Under the pieces are notes generated by a model. That model saw only the letters and a program-made list of their open reading frames with translations. It made no database searches and was not told the DNA's origin. DNA of 64,000 nucleotides from Erysipelothrix anatis (GTDB taxonomy: Bacteria > Bacillota_I > Bacilli_A > Erysipelotrichales > Erysipelotrichaceae): contig NZ_WTSX01000010.1 in the NCBI RefSeq assembly GCF_009828745.1, forward strand, positions 22,864 to 86,863, read 5' to 3'. Positions 1 through 7,187 of the stretch are shown here, piece after piece (within the stretch, counting starts at the first letter, position 1; every line of letters starts with the position of its first letter). A program made the translations under genes and the position numbers.

Positions 1-971
1 CTACAGTTCACTCGGCACTTCGTTGGGATTTGGAGTCAAATCAATTTGGTATGCATGAGGATAATCCTCTTGAGGCAGACATCTTAATTGTTGACGAGTT
101 TTCGATGGTTGACATTTGGTTGTTTGCGAACCTATTAAAAGCAAGTGGTCGTGTTAAAAAGTTTCTGTTTGTAGGTGATCAAAATCAGTTGCCTTCGGTA
201 GGAAGTGGATTTGTACTGGGTGACTTGATTGCATCCAAAGCTATTTCAACCATTGAATTGGAACGTAATTATCGTCAAGAATCAGGCTCTGAAGTCATTG
301 ACCTTGCGGTGAATATGAATCAAGGGATTTTTGAAGTGGCATCGTATCATCGTGATGTGAAGTTCTTTGATGCTCGCTATGGTAGCGTTAAGGATATCGT
401 CCTTAAACTGGTGGATCAAGCCTTATCCAAAGGGTATAGCTTGCAGGATATCCAAGTGCTGGCTCCAATGTATGACGGTATTGCTGGGATTGATAACTTA
501 AACCATTTTCTTCAAAAAATGTGTAACCCAGAGAGTATTTCTAAACCGCAACATATGGTGGGAACTCGAATATTCAGAGAAGGAGACAAAATTCTTCAAC
601 TCAAAAATCAACCAGACGACTTTGTTTTTAATGGTGACATAGGGACCTTAGTCGAAGTAGACTCCAAGTATATGGTCGTTGATTTTGATGGCAATTTTGT
701 TGAGTATGAGCCTTCGAATTTTATAAACATTACGCATGCTTATGCAATGAGTGTTCATAAAGCACAGGGGAGTGAGTACCCAATTGTAATCCTAGTTGCA
801 GTTTCAGATTTTTATCGAATGTTGTCGCGTCGTTTGTATTATACTGGTGCAACACGTTCATCGAAATCACTAATTTTAGTGGGGGAATATGATGCATTCA
901 GAAGAGCTGTTGATAATCATCATGAATCCAAACGGCAGACTTATCTTGAAGAACGCATGCGATCCAAATAA
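1..971 (+). CDS. recD2: RecD2-type DNA helicase, C-terminal part (5' end outside window)
   Basis: Reading frame 3 is open from the first base, so the gene begins upstream; the in-frame TTG at 30 is not a real start. About 320 residues of a superfamily 1B helicase are visible. The Walker B/DEAD-like motif LIVDEFSMVD is followed by GDQNQLPSVGSG (motif III) and, near the end, HKAQGSEYP and YYTGATRSS (motifs V and VI). The ATP-binding Walker A motif must lie before the window. RecD2 is a 5'-3' helicase of Gram-positive bacteria that acts in DNA repair without RecBC. The order of motifs and the UvrD_C_2-like end fit this family well. It ends just before a terminator shared with mscL. Confidence 0.9.
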   Translation, partial: TVHSALRWDLESNQFGMHEDNPLEADILIVDEFSMVDIWLFANLLKASGRVKKFLFVGDQNQLPSVGSGFVLGDLIASKAISTIELERNYRQESGSEVIDLAVNMNQGIFEVASYHRDVKFFDARYGSVKDIVLKLVDQALSKGYSLQDIQVLAPMYDGIAGIDNLNHFLQKMCNPESISKPQHMVGTRIFREGDKILQLKNQPDDFVFNGDIGTLVEVDSKYMVVDFDGNFVEYEPSNFINITHAYAMSVHKAQGSEYPIVILVAVSDFYRMLSRRLYYTGATRSSKSLILVGEYDAFRRAVDNHHESKRQTYLEERMRSK

Positions 972-1003
972 AAAGAGTTACACAATGGTGCAACTCTTTT
1001 TTA
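970..1003. terminator. Bidirectional intrinsic terminator between recD2 and mscL
   Basis: Near-perfect inverted repeat AAAAAGAGTT...CAACTCTTTTT, A-rich before and T-rich after the stem. It can stop transcription from both convergent genes. Confidence 0.8.
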
Positions 1004-1411
1004 CTATTTTTTTGATTTTAACTCTTCAAGAATACCTTGGAGAAGTATGACTTCCTCGCTTGGTGCTGCTGGTGCTTCTTCAACAACTTCAGCTTCTTGT
1101 TTTTTCGAGAACTTATTGATTGCCTTAATTGCAACAAAGATACTCATGGCGATGATTAAGAAATCTATCGTAGTCTGAATGAATGACCCGTAGTTTAATG
1201 TCAGTGGGTTCGTTTCATCAGGTCTTAAAAGGATGTTCAATGAATCAAACGATCCACCACCTGTTACGACACCAACTAATGGCATAATAATATCATTAAC
1301 TAAAGAGGTAACAATTTTCCCGAATGCGCCCCCAATAACAACCCCAATTGCCATGTCGAGAACATTTCCCTTCATCGCAAACTCTTTAAATTCTGCTAGA
1401 AATTTTTTCAT
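1004..1411 (-). CDS. mscL: Large-conductance mechanosensitive channel MscL
   Basis: A 135-residue membrane protein that opens under membrane tension and releases solutes on osmotic downshock. The N-terminus [20 protein letters not shown] and the first membrane helix with [14 protein letters not shown] are hallmark MscL. The second helix lies near residues 80-100, followed by a charged C-terminal tail. The frame is open to 1525, but the start at 1411 is chosen because AAGGAGGAGG lies just upstream and the family begins here. The length is normal for MscL. The gene stands alone and converges on recD2. Confidence 0.96.
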   Translation of the reverse strand: MKKFLAEFKEFAMKGNVLDMAIGVVIGGAFGKIVTSLVNDIIMPLVGVVTGGGSFDSLNILLRPDETNPLTLNYGSFIQTTIDFLIIAMSIFVAIKAINKFSKKQEAEVVEEAPAAPSEEVILLQGILEELKSKK

Positions 1412-1566
1412 GTAATCCTCCTCCTTATAATTACTTGAAATTTCAAATACTAACTTAATACTAACAAATATAGAGGCGATACACAAAGGATATGAAATAA
1501 AAATTAAATGCGATTCAGAGTCCAAATATATGATATGATAATCACATTAGAAAGAAGGATATTACA

Positions 1567-2991
1567 ATGAATGAATCAACAATTATGAACTACTTTAAAG
1601 CGATAAGCGCTATTCCTCGTGCTTCTTTCAACGAAAAAGGCATGCATGATTATCTCGTAAATTTTGCCAATGAACGTGGCCTCAAAGTTATTTCTGACGC
1701 AATGTGGAACGTTATTATTTTTAAACCGGCATCAACAGGTTACGAAAACGCACCATCCGTCATGCTTCAAGGTCATACTGATATGGTCGCAGAAAAAGAC
1801 AGCAGCAGTGATCACAACTTTGATACTGATGGATTAGAGCTTTATGAAGAAGATGGGTTTCTCAAAGCGAAAGGCACAACATTAGGAGCTGATAATGGTG
1901 TTGCTGTTGCCTATATGTTGGCACTTCTTGATGATAAAAATGCGAAACATCCTGCATTGGAATGTGTATTTACAGTCCAAGAAGAGACAGGATTAACAGG
2001 TGCTGAGAAAATCGATGTGTCGATGCTCGAATCACGTTTAGTGATTGGTCTTGACTCATCTGGTGAATCGGAGATTTATGTATCTTCATGTGGTGGTGCA
2101 CGTGCAGTTTTAAATCGTGATGTTACATTTGAAAATAAGACAATGAAAACAGTAACAGTAGCAATCACGGGACTCTTTGGTGGGCACTCTGGTGGTGAAA
2201 TTGATAAAGAACGTGGAAATGCTAATAAAATTGCAGGGATACTCATGTATCGTGCTGCGCAATTGATGGATGTTCGTGTTGTAGCTTTTGCAGGTGGAGA
2301 TAAAATGAATGCCATCACACGAGAAGCGACATTTACACTTGCCGTGGAAGATATCCAAGCATTTAAGGATTTCTATGAGACTGCAACAAATGAATTTAAA
2401 CTTCAGTATGCTGCAAGTGATGCTGGCTTAGCATTTTCTTTAACAGAAGGTGAAACAGAAAAAGTACTAGATATCGATGCTTCTCGCGCAGTTATTACAT
2501 CATTATTCATGCTACCATATGGTGTCATCCAAATGAGTAAAGATATCGAAGGACTCGTTATTACATCAAGCAATATTGGTAAAGTAACCCTAACTGACAC
2601 AACTTATGAAGTCCAAATGTCAATTCGTGCAACACAAGCATTTGTGAAGGACACTGTCCTAGCTCAAGTTGATTGGATTGGTCGACAATGTGGCATGCAA
2701 TCGGAATTTTCTGCGAAGTATCCCGGATGGATGTACGATCCACAATCAAAATTCCGTGAACATACTGAGAGAGCTTACCGTGAACTCCGTGGCGAAGCAA
2801 TGAAACACGAAGCAACGCATGGTGGTATGGAACTCGGGATTTGGAGTGACAAACTTCCGGGATCAGATATTGTTAGCTTTGGTCCAATTATGTATGATAT
2901 TCATACACCTTTGGAAAGACTTGATATTGGCTCATTTGAGCGCACATATGAGTTTTTAGTCGTTCTGTTAGAAGGACTCAATAATTATTAA
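1567..2991 (+). CDS. pepD: Aminoacyl-histidine dipeptidase PepD (M20 family)
   Basis: A 474-residue cytoplasmic metallopeptidase of the PepD type that hydrolyses Xaa-His (carnosine-like) and other dipeptides. Two-metal M20 ligands can be read in order: His in QGHTDMV (about 70), Asp in GADNG (about 104), Glu pair in QEETGLTG (about 139), Asp in GLDSSG (about 163) and a C-terminal His in YDIHTPLERLD (about 446). A lid domain is inserted at about residues 190-400. The length equals the usual 470-485. AAGAAGGA precedes the ATG. The gene is monocistronic, with its own terminator. Confidence 0.95.
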   Translation: MNESTIMNYFKAISAIPRASFNEKGMHDYLVNFANERGLKVISDAMWNVIIFKPASTGYENAPSVMLQGHTDMVAEKDSSSDHNFDTDGLELYEEDGFLKAKGTTLGADNGVAVAYMLALLDDKNAKHPALECVFTVQEETGLTGAEKIDVSMLESRLVIGLDSSGESEIYVSSCGGARAVLNRDVTFENKTMKTVTVAITGLFGGHSGGEIDKERGNANKIAGILMYRAAQLMDVRVVAFAGGDKMNAITREATFTLAVEDIQAFKDFYETATNEFKLQYAASDAGLAFSLTEGETEKVLDIDASRAVITSLFMLPYGVIQMSKDIEGLVITSSNIGKVTLTDTTYEVQMSIRATQAFVKDTVLAQVDWIGRQCGMQSEFSAKYPGWMYDPQSKFREHTERAYRELRGEAMKHEATHGGMELGIWSDKLPGSDIVSFGPIMYDIHTPLERLDIGSFERTYEFLVVLLEGLNNY

Positions 2992-2995
2992 TCAC

Positions 2996-3024
2996 AAAGC
3001 CCCCAGAGTTGTCTGAGGGCTTTT
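2996..3024 (+). terminator. Intrinsic terminator after pepD
   Basis: AAGCCCCCAGA / TCTGAGGGCTT stem with a GTTG loop followed by TTTTC. Confidence 0.75.
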
Positions 3025-3083
3025 CAGTATCAATATACCGAACTTGTAGAATGTGGTATTATAAGTAATATGGAGGAAGAATC

Positions 3084-3539
3084 ATGACCAGTAAATTAAA
3101 GTTTAATTCATTTGGAAGTGGTACTATTTTGGGATTGGAAGACGTGCCAGATGAAGTGTTTGCAAATCAAATCATGGGTGAGGGCTACGCTATCGATCTT
3201 ACTTTGGGAGAAATCTATGCACCCATTGATGGTGAGGTAAATATGCTTTTTCCTACAGGACATGCCATTGGTTTCATTTGTGATGATGGTTCTGAATTTA
3301 TTATTCACTTGGGAATTGATACCGTTTCATTGAATGGTAAGGGATTTGAAACACTTGTTGATATTGGTGATTATGTTAAGCAGGGTCAGTTGATTTCGAA
3401 ATTGGATTTGAATTTCATCAATGAAAAAGGGTATAGCACAATTAGCCCAATAGTTTTTACGACAGGCCAGAAAATTAAGCTAATTGCAGAGGGAAAACAC
3501 GTTAAATACGGAGAATCAGATATATTTAAATTTGTCTAA
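3084..3539 (+). CDS. PTS glucose-type EIIA protein (Crr-like)
   Basis: A stand-alone 151-residue EIIA-Glc domain, a soluble phosphocarrier that takes phosphate from HPr and passes it to a sugar-specific EIIB. Both active-site histidines are present: His60 in PTGHAIG and His75 in IIHLGIDTV; the second is the phosphorylated residue in E. coli EIIA-Glc. The beta-sandwich landmarks APIDGEV and the GDYVKQGQ turn are also seen. No EIIBC gene is adjacent, so it probably serves a permease elsewhere that lacks its own IIA domain. GGAGGAAG precedes the ATG. Confidence 0.93.
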   Translation: MTSKLKFNSFGSGTILGLEDVPDEVFANQIMGEGYAIDLTLGEIYAPIDGEVNMLFPTGHAIGFICDDGSEFIIHLGIDTVSLNGKGFETLVDIGDYVKQGQLISKLDLNFINEKGYSTISPIVFTTGQKIKLIAEGKHVKYGESDIFKFV

Positions 3540-3601
3540 TCGTATTTTTCTCTACCAATAGAAAATTGTGCTAATTTTATTAACTTTAATCCTAAATTCT
3601 A

Positions 3602-3630
3602 TTGATTTATCGGGCTAATTGGATTATTAT
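3602..3630 (+). promoter_or_regulatory. Sigma-A-type promoter of the tRNA-Leu gene
   Basis: TTGATT (-35) and TATTAT (-10) are separated by 17 bases, and the -10 ends 11 bases before the mature tRNA. Confidence 0.6.
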
Positions 3631-3641
3631 AGTTAAGCAAT

Positions 3642-3728
3642 GCCCGAGTGGTGAAATCGGTAGACGCACTGGACTCAAAATCCAGCGAGGTAAAACTCAT
3701 GACGGTTCGAGTCCGTCCTCGGGCACCA
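3642..3728 (+). tRNA. tRNA-Leu (anticodon CAA)
   Basis: An 87-base tRNA with an encoded CCA end. The acceptor stem GCCCGAG pairs with CTCGGGC, followed by discriminator A and CCA. The anticodon arm CTGGA-CTCAAAA-TCCAG carries anticodon CAA, which reads UUG. The long variable arm (CGAGGTAAAACTCATG) is the class II hallmark of tRNA-Leu, and the T arm contains GGTTCGAGTCC. The D-loop GG is present. Confidence 0.97.
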
Positions 3729-3741
3729 TAAGATGAATAAT

Positions 3742-3774
3742 AACTCTGAATTTTAACTAATTCAGAGTTTTTTG
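3742..3774 (+). terminator. Intrinsic terminator after tRNA-Leu
   Basis: Perfect 11-bp stem AACTCTGAATT / AATTCAGAGTT, then TTTTTG. Confidence 0.85.
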
Positions 3775-3786
3775 TATTTACTGAAA

Positions 3787-4178
3787 GAAGATAAAACGAA
3801 TAGATGGCCACTGAAAACGTTGGTTTCTAAACATATAAAAAATGAGTTTAACAATTCAGGATTAACAGTTAGAGTGTTTGCAAAAAAAGTGCTTGCACCG
3901 ACAATTTTTCAGATACTGCCATATGCTGCATATGGTAGCACATTATCTCATATCATTGACGCTATGTTACAGTAAATTATTGTATCTCTTGCAGATATGA
4001 TAAATAAAAATGTTGAATTTTTTGATCCTGATAAAACAATCGAAGATAATGAATAAGCCCAAAAAAACATAAGGCCTATGAACTTTTAGACGGTTCAATT
4101 TTGCAATCTTACAAGGCGTACCACAACCAAGTAAAATCCACTCAATACATTGATGACTTCTTTGAAACACATAAATGA
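3787..4178 (+). pseudogene. Decayed gene of unknown function next to tRNA-Leu
   Basis: A coding-like reading can be followed only across breaks. One frame runs to TAA at 3973-3975 (ending ...SHIIDAMLQ). The same frame resumes directly with IIVSLADMINKNVEFFDPDK and stops again near 4056. A different frame then continues with KAYELLDGSILQSYKAYHNQ and YIDDFFETHK to TGA at 4176-4178. There is no convincing start codon: the first open codons lie inside the tRNA terminator. I do not recognise the family. The pattern of one in-frame stop plus one frameshift within 400 bases points to an old gene remnant rather than a working small gene. Confidence 0.5.
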
Positions 4179-4689
4179 TTGGGTTCTAAAATATTGAATT
4201 TTGGTTAAGAAAACTAATACATCGTCATCATTAGTATGTTACGAAGGTTTGGATGCAGGTTTAACAGTATATATAGGAGGTAAAAGCATAAATTTTAAGA
4301 GTATGTAAACTCGTCCAAGGCTAATTGATATGACATTTTCAATAAAAAGACGAACCTGAGTTTAATCATCATGATAGAGAGCAAAATACATTCTTATTAA
4401 TCTTCAGAATATCGAGTTTATTTGTTTGAGATAAATAGGTTCCCTTTCATTTCGTATTGTTTATGATTTTTCCTATTTACTGCCTATATTTACAGTATAT
4501 TACCAGTGCTTGAAGTAAGAAATGCTGTCGACTCATAATTTGCTATAATTATTGTAGAAATTAGATGCAGTTCTGAATAGGTATAGTTTAAGAAGAGAGA
4601 ATTCTATCATTTGATTATGTAAGCAACCGCAAGTTGCGTTACGAATTCTATAAACAAGGATATACTTCTGGTATACGGAGGATTACAAA
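4179..4689. other. Gene-free stretch with weak coding remnants
   Basis: No supported gene. A short open stretch ending near 4308 reads CYEGLDAGLTVYIGGKSINF, which looks coding-like but lacks a start, so it may belong to the same decayed region. The last 100 bases contain a small hairpin (GCAACCGCAAGTTGC) and the leader of the following regulator, with GGAGG at 4676-4680. Confidence 0.4.
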
Positions 4690-5436
4690 ATGAAAATAAA
4701 TGAATTACTACGACTTCATCGAGAAAAGATTGGCTTTACACAAGAACAGCTCGCTGAGACAATTTATGTCACAAGGCAAGCAGTCTCTAAATGGGAAAGG
4801 GGAGAATCATTACCTGATCTGGAGAATATAATTATTCTTAGTGATTTGTATGATATATCAATAGATGAACTTTTGCGAGGAGCAAAATTTTTGGTGAAAC
4901 CATTCCAAATTGGAGAGCACTCTTTCAGAAGAAATTTGCTCATTGGTATAATAATTTCATTATTGTTTTCTTTCATAGTATATGGAGGAAATAATCTTGT
5001 TGTGTTTAGTTTCGTGCTAATTTTTCTCGTGTTAATAACGGTAACTTCTATTAAGGAAGGCAAGATAATCATTACAAAGCAAGGGATTAAAGTTGTTGAC
5101 TATAAAAATACAATTCAAAAAATTCGATCAGTTTTTTCTAAAGACCGTAATGTGCTAAATTATTCGTTCAATGAAATAAACAGTTTTTCGATAAATTATG
5201 TGAAACGTCTAAGAATGAGTCCATTTGATTTTCATCCAGATATATTTCAGGTAGTGTTTAGAACAAGTGATGGAAAAGTTCATACTCAAACATCGACACC
5301 TCAAGTGACAAAAAGTTTACCAATAATATGTGATTACCTAATGAAAAAGGGAGTCACGGTTTATGATGATAATGAAATCATAGAAATCATTATCAAGGGA
5401 GAGAATATATACGAAGTGCTGCATCGAGATAACTAG
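4690..5436 (+). CDS. XRE-family regulator with membrane segment
   Basis: A 248-residue protein. The N-terminal helix-turn-helix (about residues 5-60; TQEQLAETIYVTRQAVSKWE) is a canonical Cro/CI-type DNA-binding domain. It is followed by two hydrophobic segments (about 82-97 and 100-117) and a C-terminal region of about 125 residues that I do not recognise. This HTH-plus-membrane layout suggests a membrane-associated regulator; the target is unknown. It is preceded by GGAGG and followed after 21 bases by a 20-base T run. The neighbours are decayed genes, so it may be accessory DNA. Confidence 0.85.
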   Translation: MKINELLRLHREKIGFTQEQLAETIYVTRQAVSKWERGESLPDLENIIILSDLYDISIDELLRGAKFLVKPFQIGEHSFRRNLLIGIIISLLFSFIVYGGNNLVVFSFVLIFLVLITVTSIKEGKIIITKQGIKVVDYKNTIQKIRSVFSKDRNVLNYSFNEINSFSINYVKRLRMSPFDFHPDIFQVVFRTSDGKVHTQTSTPQVTKSLPIICDYLMKKGVTVYDDNEIIEIIIKGENIYEVLHRDN

Positions 5437-5457
5437 AAATTGTTAATGTTCAAGGTG

Positions 5458-5477
5458 TTTTTTTTTTTTTTTTTTTT
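5458..5477 (+). repeat. Homopolymer of 20 T
   Basis: Twenty consecutive T starting 22 bases after the stop of the XRE gene. There is no strong stem before it, so it is not a standard terminator. Such tracts vary in length by slippage and are error-prone in sequencing. Confidence 0.9.
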
Positions 5478-5506
5478 ATACTGTACGAAGGTTGAGCTTT
5501 GTAGCA

Positions 5507-5534
5507 TTGTATTTTTCATAATTTATGTTATAAC
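5507..5534 (+). promoter_or_regulatory. Candidate promoter of a small RNA
   Basis: TTGTAT and TATAAC separated by 16 bases, predicting a start near 5541. No protein-coding frame of useful size follows. Confidence 0.45.
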
Positions 5535-5540
5535 ATACTT

Positions 5541-5708
5541 AAATTAAAGGTAACCGTCCACTGAGAAGCTCAATAGACGGTAAGTAGGTAAGGAGCGACA
5601 TAATCATATAGGTGTGATGTAATCATGAGAATGATTTAGGGCAATGTCCTGGTAGGCATCAAAAAAACATTCAAACAAAGAGGACACTCATTACGAGTGT
5701 CTTTTATT
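5541..5708 (+). ncRNA. Candidate structured small RNA (about 168 nt)
   Basis: The stretch lies between a promoter-like sequence and a terminator and has no open frame of note. Stems can be drawn by eye. ACCGTC (5553) pairs with GACGGT (5581) and encloses TGAG-AAG-CTCA. AATCAT-GAGA-ATGATT forms a hairpin (5621-5636). GACAT (5597) can pair with ATGTC (5644) around that hairpin. The end is GACACTC-ATTAC-GAGTGTC (5683-5701) followed by TTTTATT, a good intrinsic terminator. I do not recognise it as 6S, SRP, tmRNA, RNase P or a known riboswitch. It could also be a leader of a lost gene. Confidence 0.4.
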
Positions 5709-5716
5709 ACAAAAAG

Positions 5717-5777
5717 AAAACCTCTGATACTGTTTAATACAGAACTGTATGTTCGTAATTACAGTAGTAGAGGTTTT
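5717..5777 (-). terminator. Long inverted repeat, likely terminator of the leftward XRE gene
   Basis: AAAACCTCT at 5717 pairs with AGAGGTTTT at 5769, with inner ACTGT/ACAGT pairing. On the minus strand it is followed by a T-rich run. Confidence 0.5.
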
Positions 5778-5835
5778 AAAATTGTAAAAAGTATTAAATG
5801 ATTGCTTGATTGAAATTCGTGATTACTTTGAGCTA

Positions 5836-6678
5836 TTAATGTTGTGAAGCGAATACAACGAATGGTGTAATATCAGACATTCGTTTTTCTCGTATTAAAT
5901 AATCTAAAATCATATCAATCGTTTCAGTATCCACAAATGGTGCGAGAGGAATCAAGCCTTCAACACGCGCATTCGGCATAGACAGAGTAAGTTCAACGTG
6001 TTTGCGTAGTACAGCATCTTCTACAAACGGATATAGGCCTTCAATACCTTCCATGTCACTTTTCTCGTGAGCATAAGTGAATAAATTATTAATAGTCTCT
6101 GCATCCATAAATGGAGCAAAAGGTACGATGTCTGAGAGTTTGAAATCTTCTCGTAGTTTTAATTTTCGGATGATCATATTTAGATCTTCTTCATCTATAA
6201 ACGCAACCAATGGCACAATGTCCTGAATTTTATAACGATCAATGTTTTCAAGAATCCAGGCATTAATTTGACTTGTTTCCATAAAAGGAGCAATTGCAAT
6301 CAGTGATTCGACCGTGAAATCTTCAGGGTCAACTTTACTAAATACTTTTTCGAAAAGATCGGGCTTTGTAATTGGAGCAATATCAATAATTTCTTTCTCG
6401 TTTAATGGTTCATCATTTTCTATCTTTCGAACAGATTCTGCCATCCTTACATTTCCAAGTAGTTCATCAATTGAAATTGAAAAAATTTGTGAGAGTTCTG
6501 ATAATTTTCCAATATCGGGACTTGTTAATCCATTTTCCCAAGATGATACTGCTTGATGGCTTACACCAAGTGTTTCTGCTAGTTCTCCTTGAGTAAGGTT
6601 TCGTTGTTTCCGTTGTGCGGCAATTACCTTACCAAGGCGATCCATATTAAATGTACTGACATTGTGAGTGATTTTCAT
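5836..6678 (-). CDS. XRE-family regulator with C-terminal tandem repeats
   Basis: About 280 residues. The N-terminal Cro/CI helix-turn-helix (about residues 12-70; LTQGELAETLGVSHQAVSSW) is clear. From about residue 110 to the end, a degenerate unit of about 29 residues repeats five to six times. Each unit has a core like IVPFAPFMDAETIN (IAIAPFMETSQIN, IVPLVAFIDEEDLN, IVPFAPFMDAETIN, LIPLAPFVDTETID). This suggests a helical solenoid, probably for protein binding or oligomerisation. The ATG at 6678 is preferred over 6684 because GAGG lies 7 bases before it. A long palindrome lies about 55 bases upstream. The ligand and target are unknown. Confidence 0.85.
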   Translation of the reverse strand: MKITHNVSTFNMDRLGKVIAAQRKQRNLTQGELAETLGVSHQAVSSWENGLTSPDIGKLSELSQIFSISIDELLGNVRMAESVRKIENDEPLNEKEIIDIAPITKPDLFEKVFSKVDPEDFTVESLIAIAPFMETSQINAWILENIDRYKIQDIVPLVAFIDEEDLNMIIRKLKLREDFKLSDIVPFAPFMDAETINNLFTYAHEKSDMEGIEGLYPFVEDAVLRKHVELTLSMPNARVEGLIPLAPFVDTETIDMILDYLIREKRMSDITPFVVFASQH

Positions 6679-6732
6679 AATCATACCTCGCTTTCTAACT
6701 AAATCTTACAATCTGAGTGTCACATTATAAAG

Positions 6733-6769
6733 CAAGCGCTCCTTGAATTATAGATTCAAGTAACGCTTG
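6733..6769. promoter_or_regulatory. Palindromic operator upstream of the repeat-containing XRE gene
   Basis: CAAGCG...TTGAAT and ATTCAA...CGCTTG form a 37-bp interrupted palindrome about 55 bases before the gene start. It is probably the autoregulatory binding site of the XRE protein (inference). Confidence 0.5.
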
Positions 6770-7187
6770 AATTAGTGTTTACTTATTGTTTTCATAATAA
6801 TACGGTAATAATCTTCTGTCAATGAGATGTCATGATAGCGATCTTTTGGGAACTAATCAATCCTAGAAATTCACTTAAAATATTCTACATCTTACGCTGG
6901 GAATTATTAATTGTTATAAAAGTGTTTAAGGTTAGCGATAAGTATCGTAGTAGAAAAGAGCTATTTTGATAATGGAATACCAACTCGACTTTAAACTGTC
7001 GAATGACTTAGCCTTGACTCTTGCAAAGCATCAGTCTGTTTAAAACTACCAAATAAGTGCAAATAACGACGACTTGGACAGATATACTGTAAAATGAAAA
7101 TTTTGTTTGGTAGTATTTTACTATAAGTCTTAAGATTAATGTATCGAAATTATCATGTGTATCCTGTGATGATGAGAGGAATAGTAA
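6770..7187. other. Intergenic region without recognised gene
   Basis: No open frame with a ribosome binding site is seen in about 420 bases, except the leader of the following gene (GAGG at 7174). In particular I see no lactococcin-type precursor gene here, although the downstream exporter would lead one to look for it. Confidence 0.5.

Noticed and set aside
3599..3811. Leftward open frame across the tRNA
   Set aside because: It is the antisense reading of the tRNA-Leu gene (GARGRTRT-type translation), with no ribosome binding site.
5541..5708. Assignment as a known riboswitch (T-box, SAM, c-di-AMP, manganese)
   Set aside because: None of the conserved cores I know is present, and no gene follows in the same direction.
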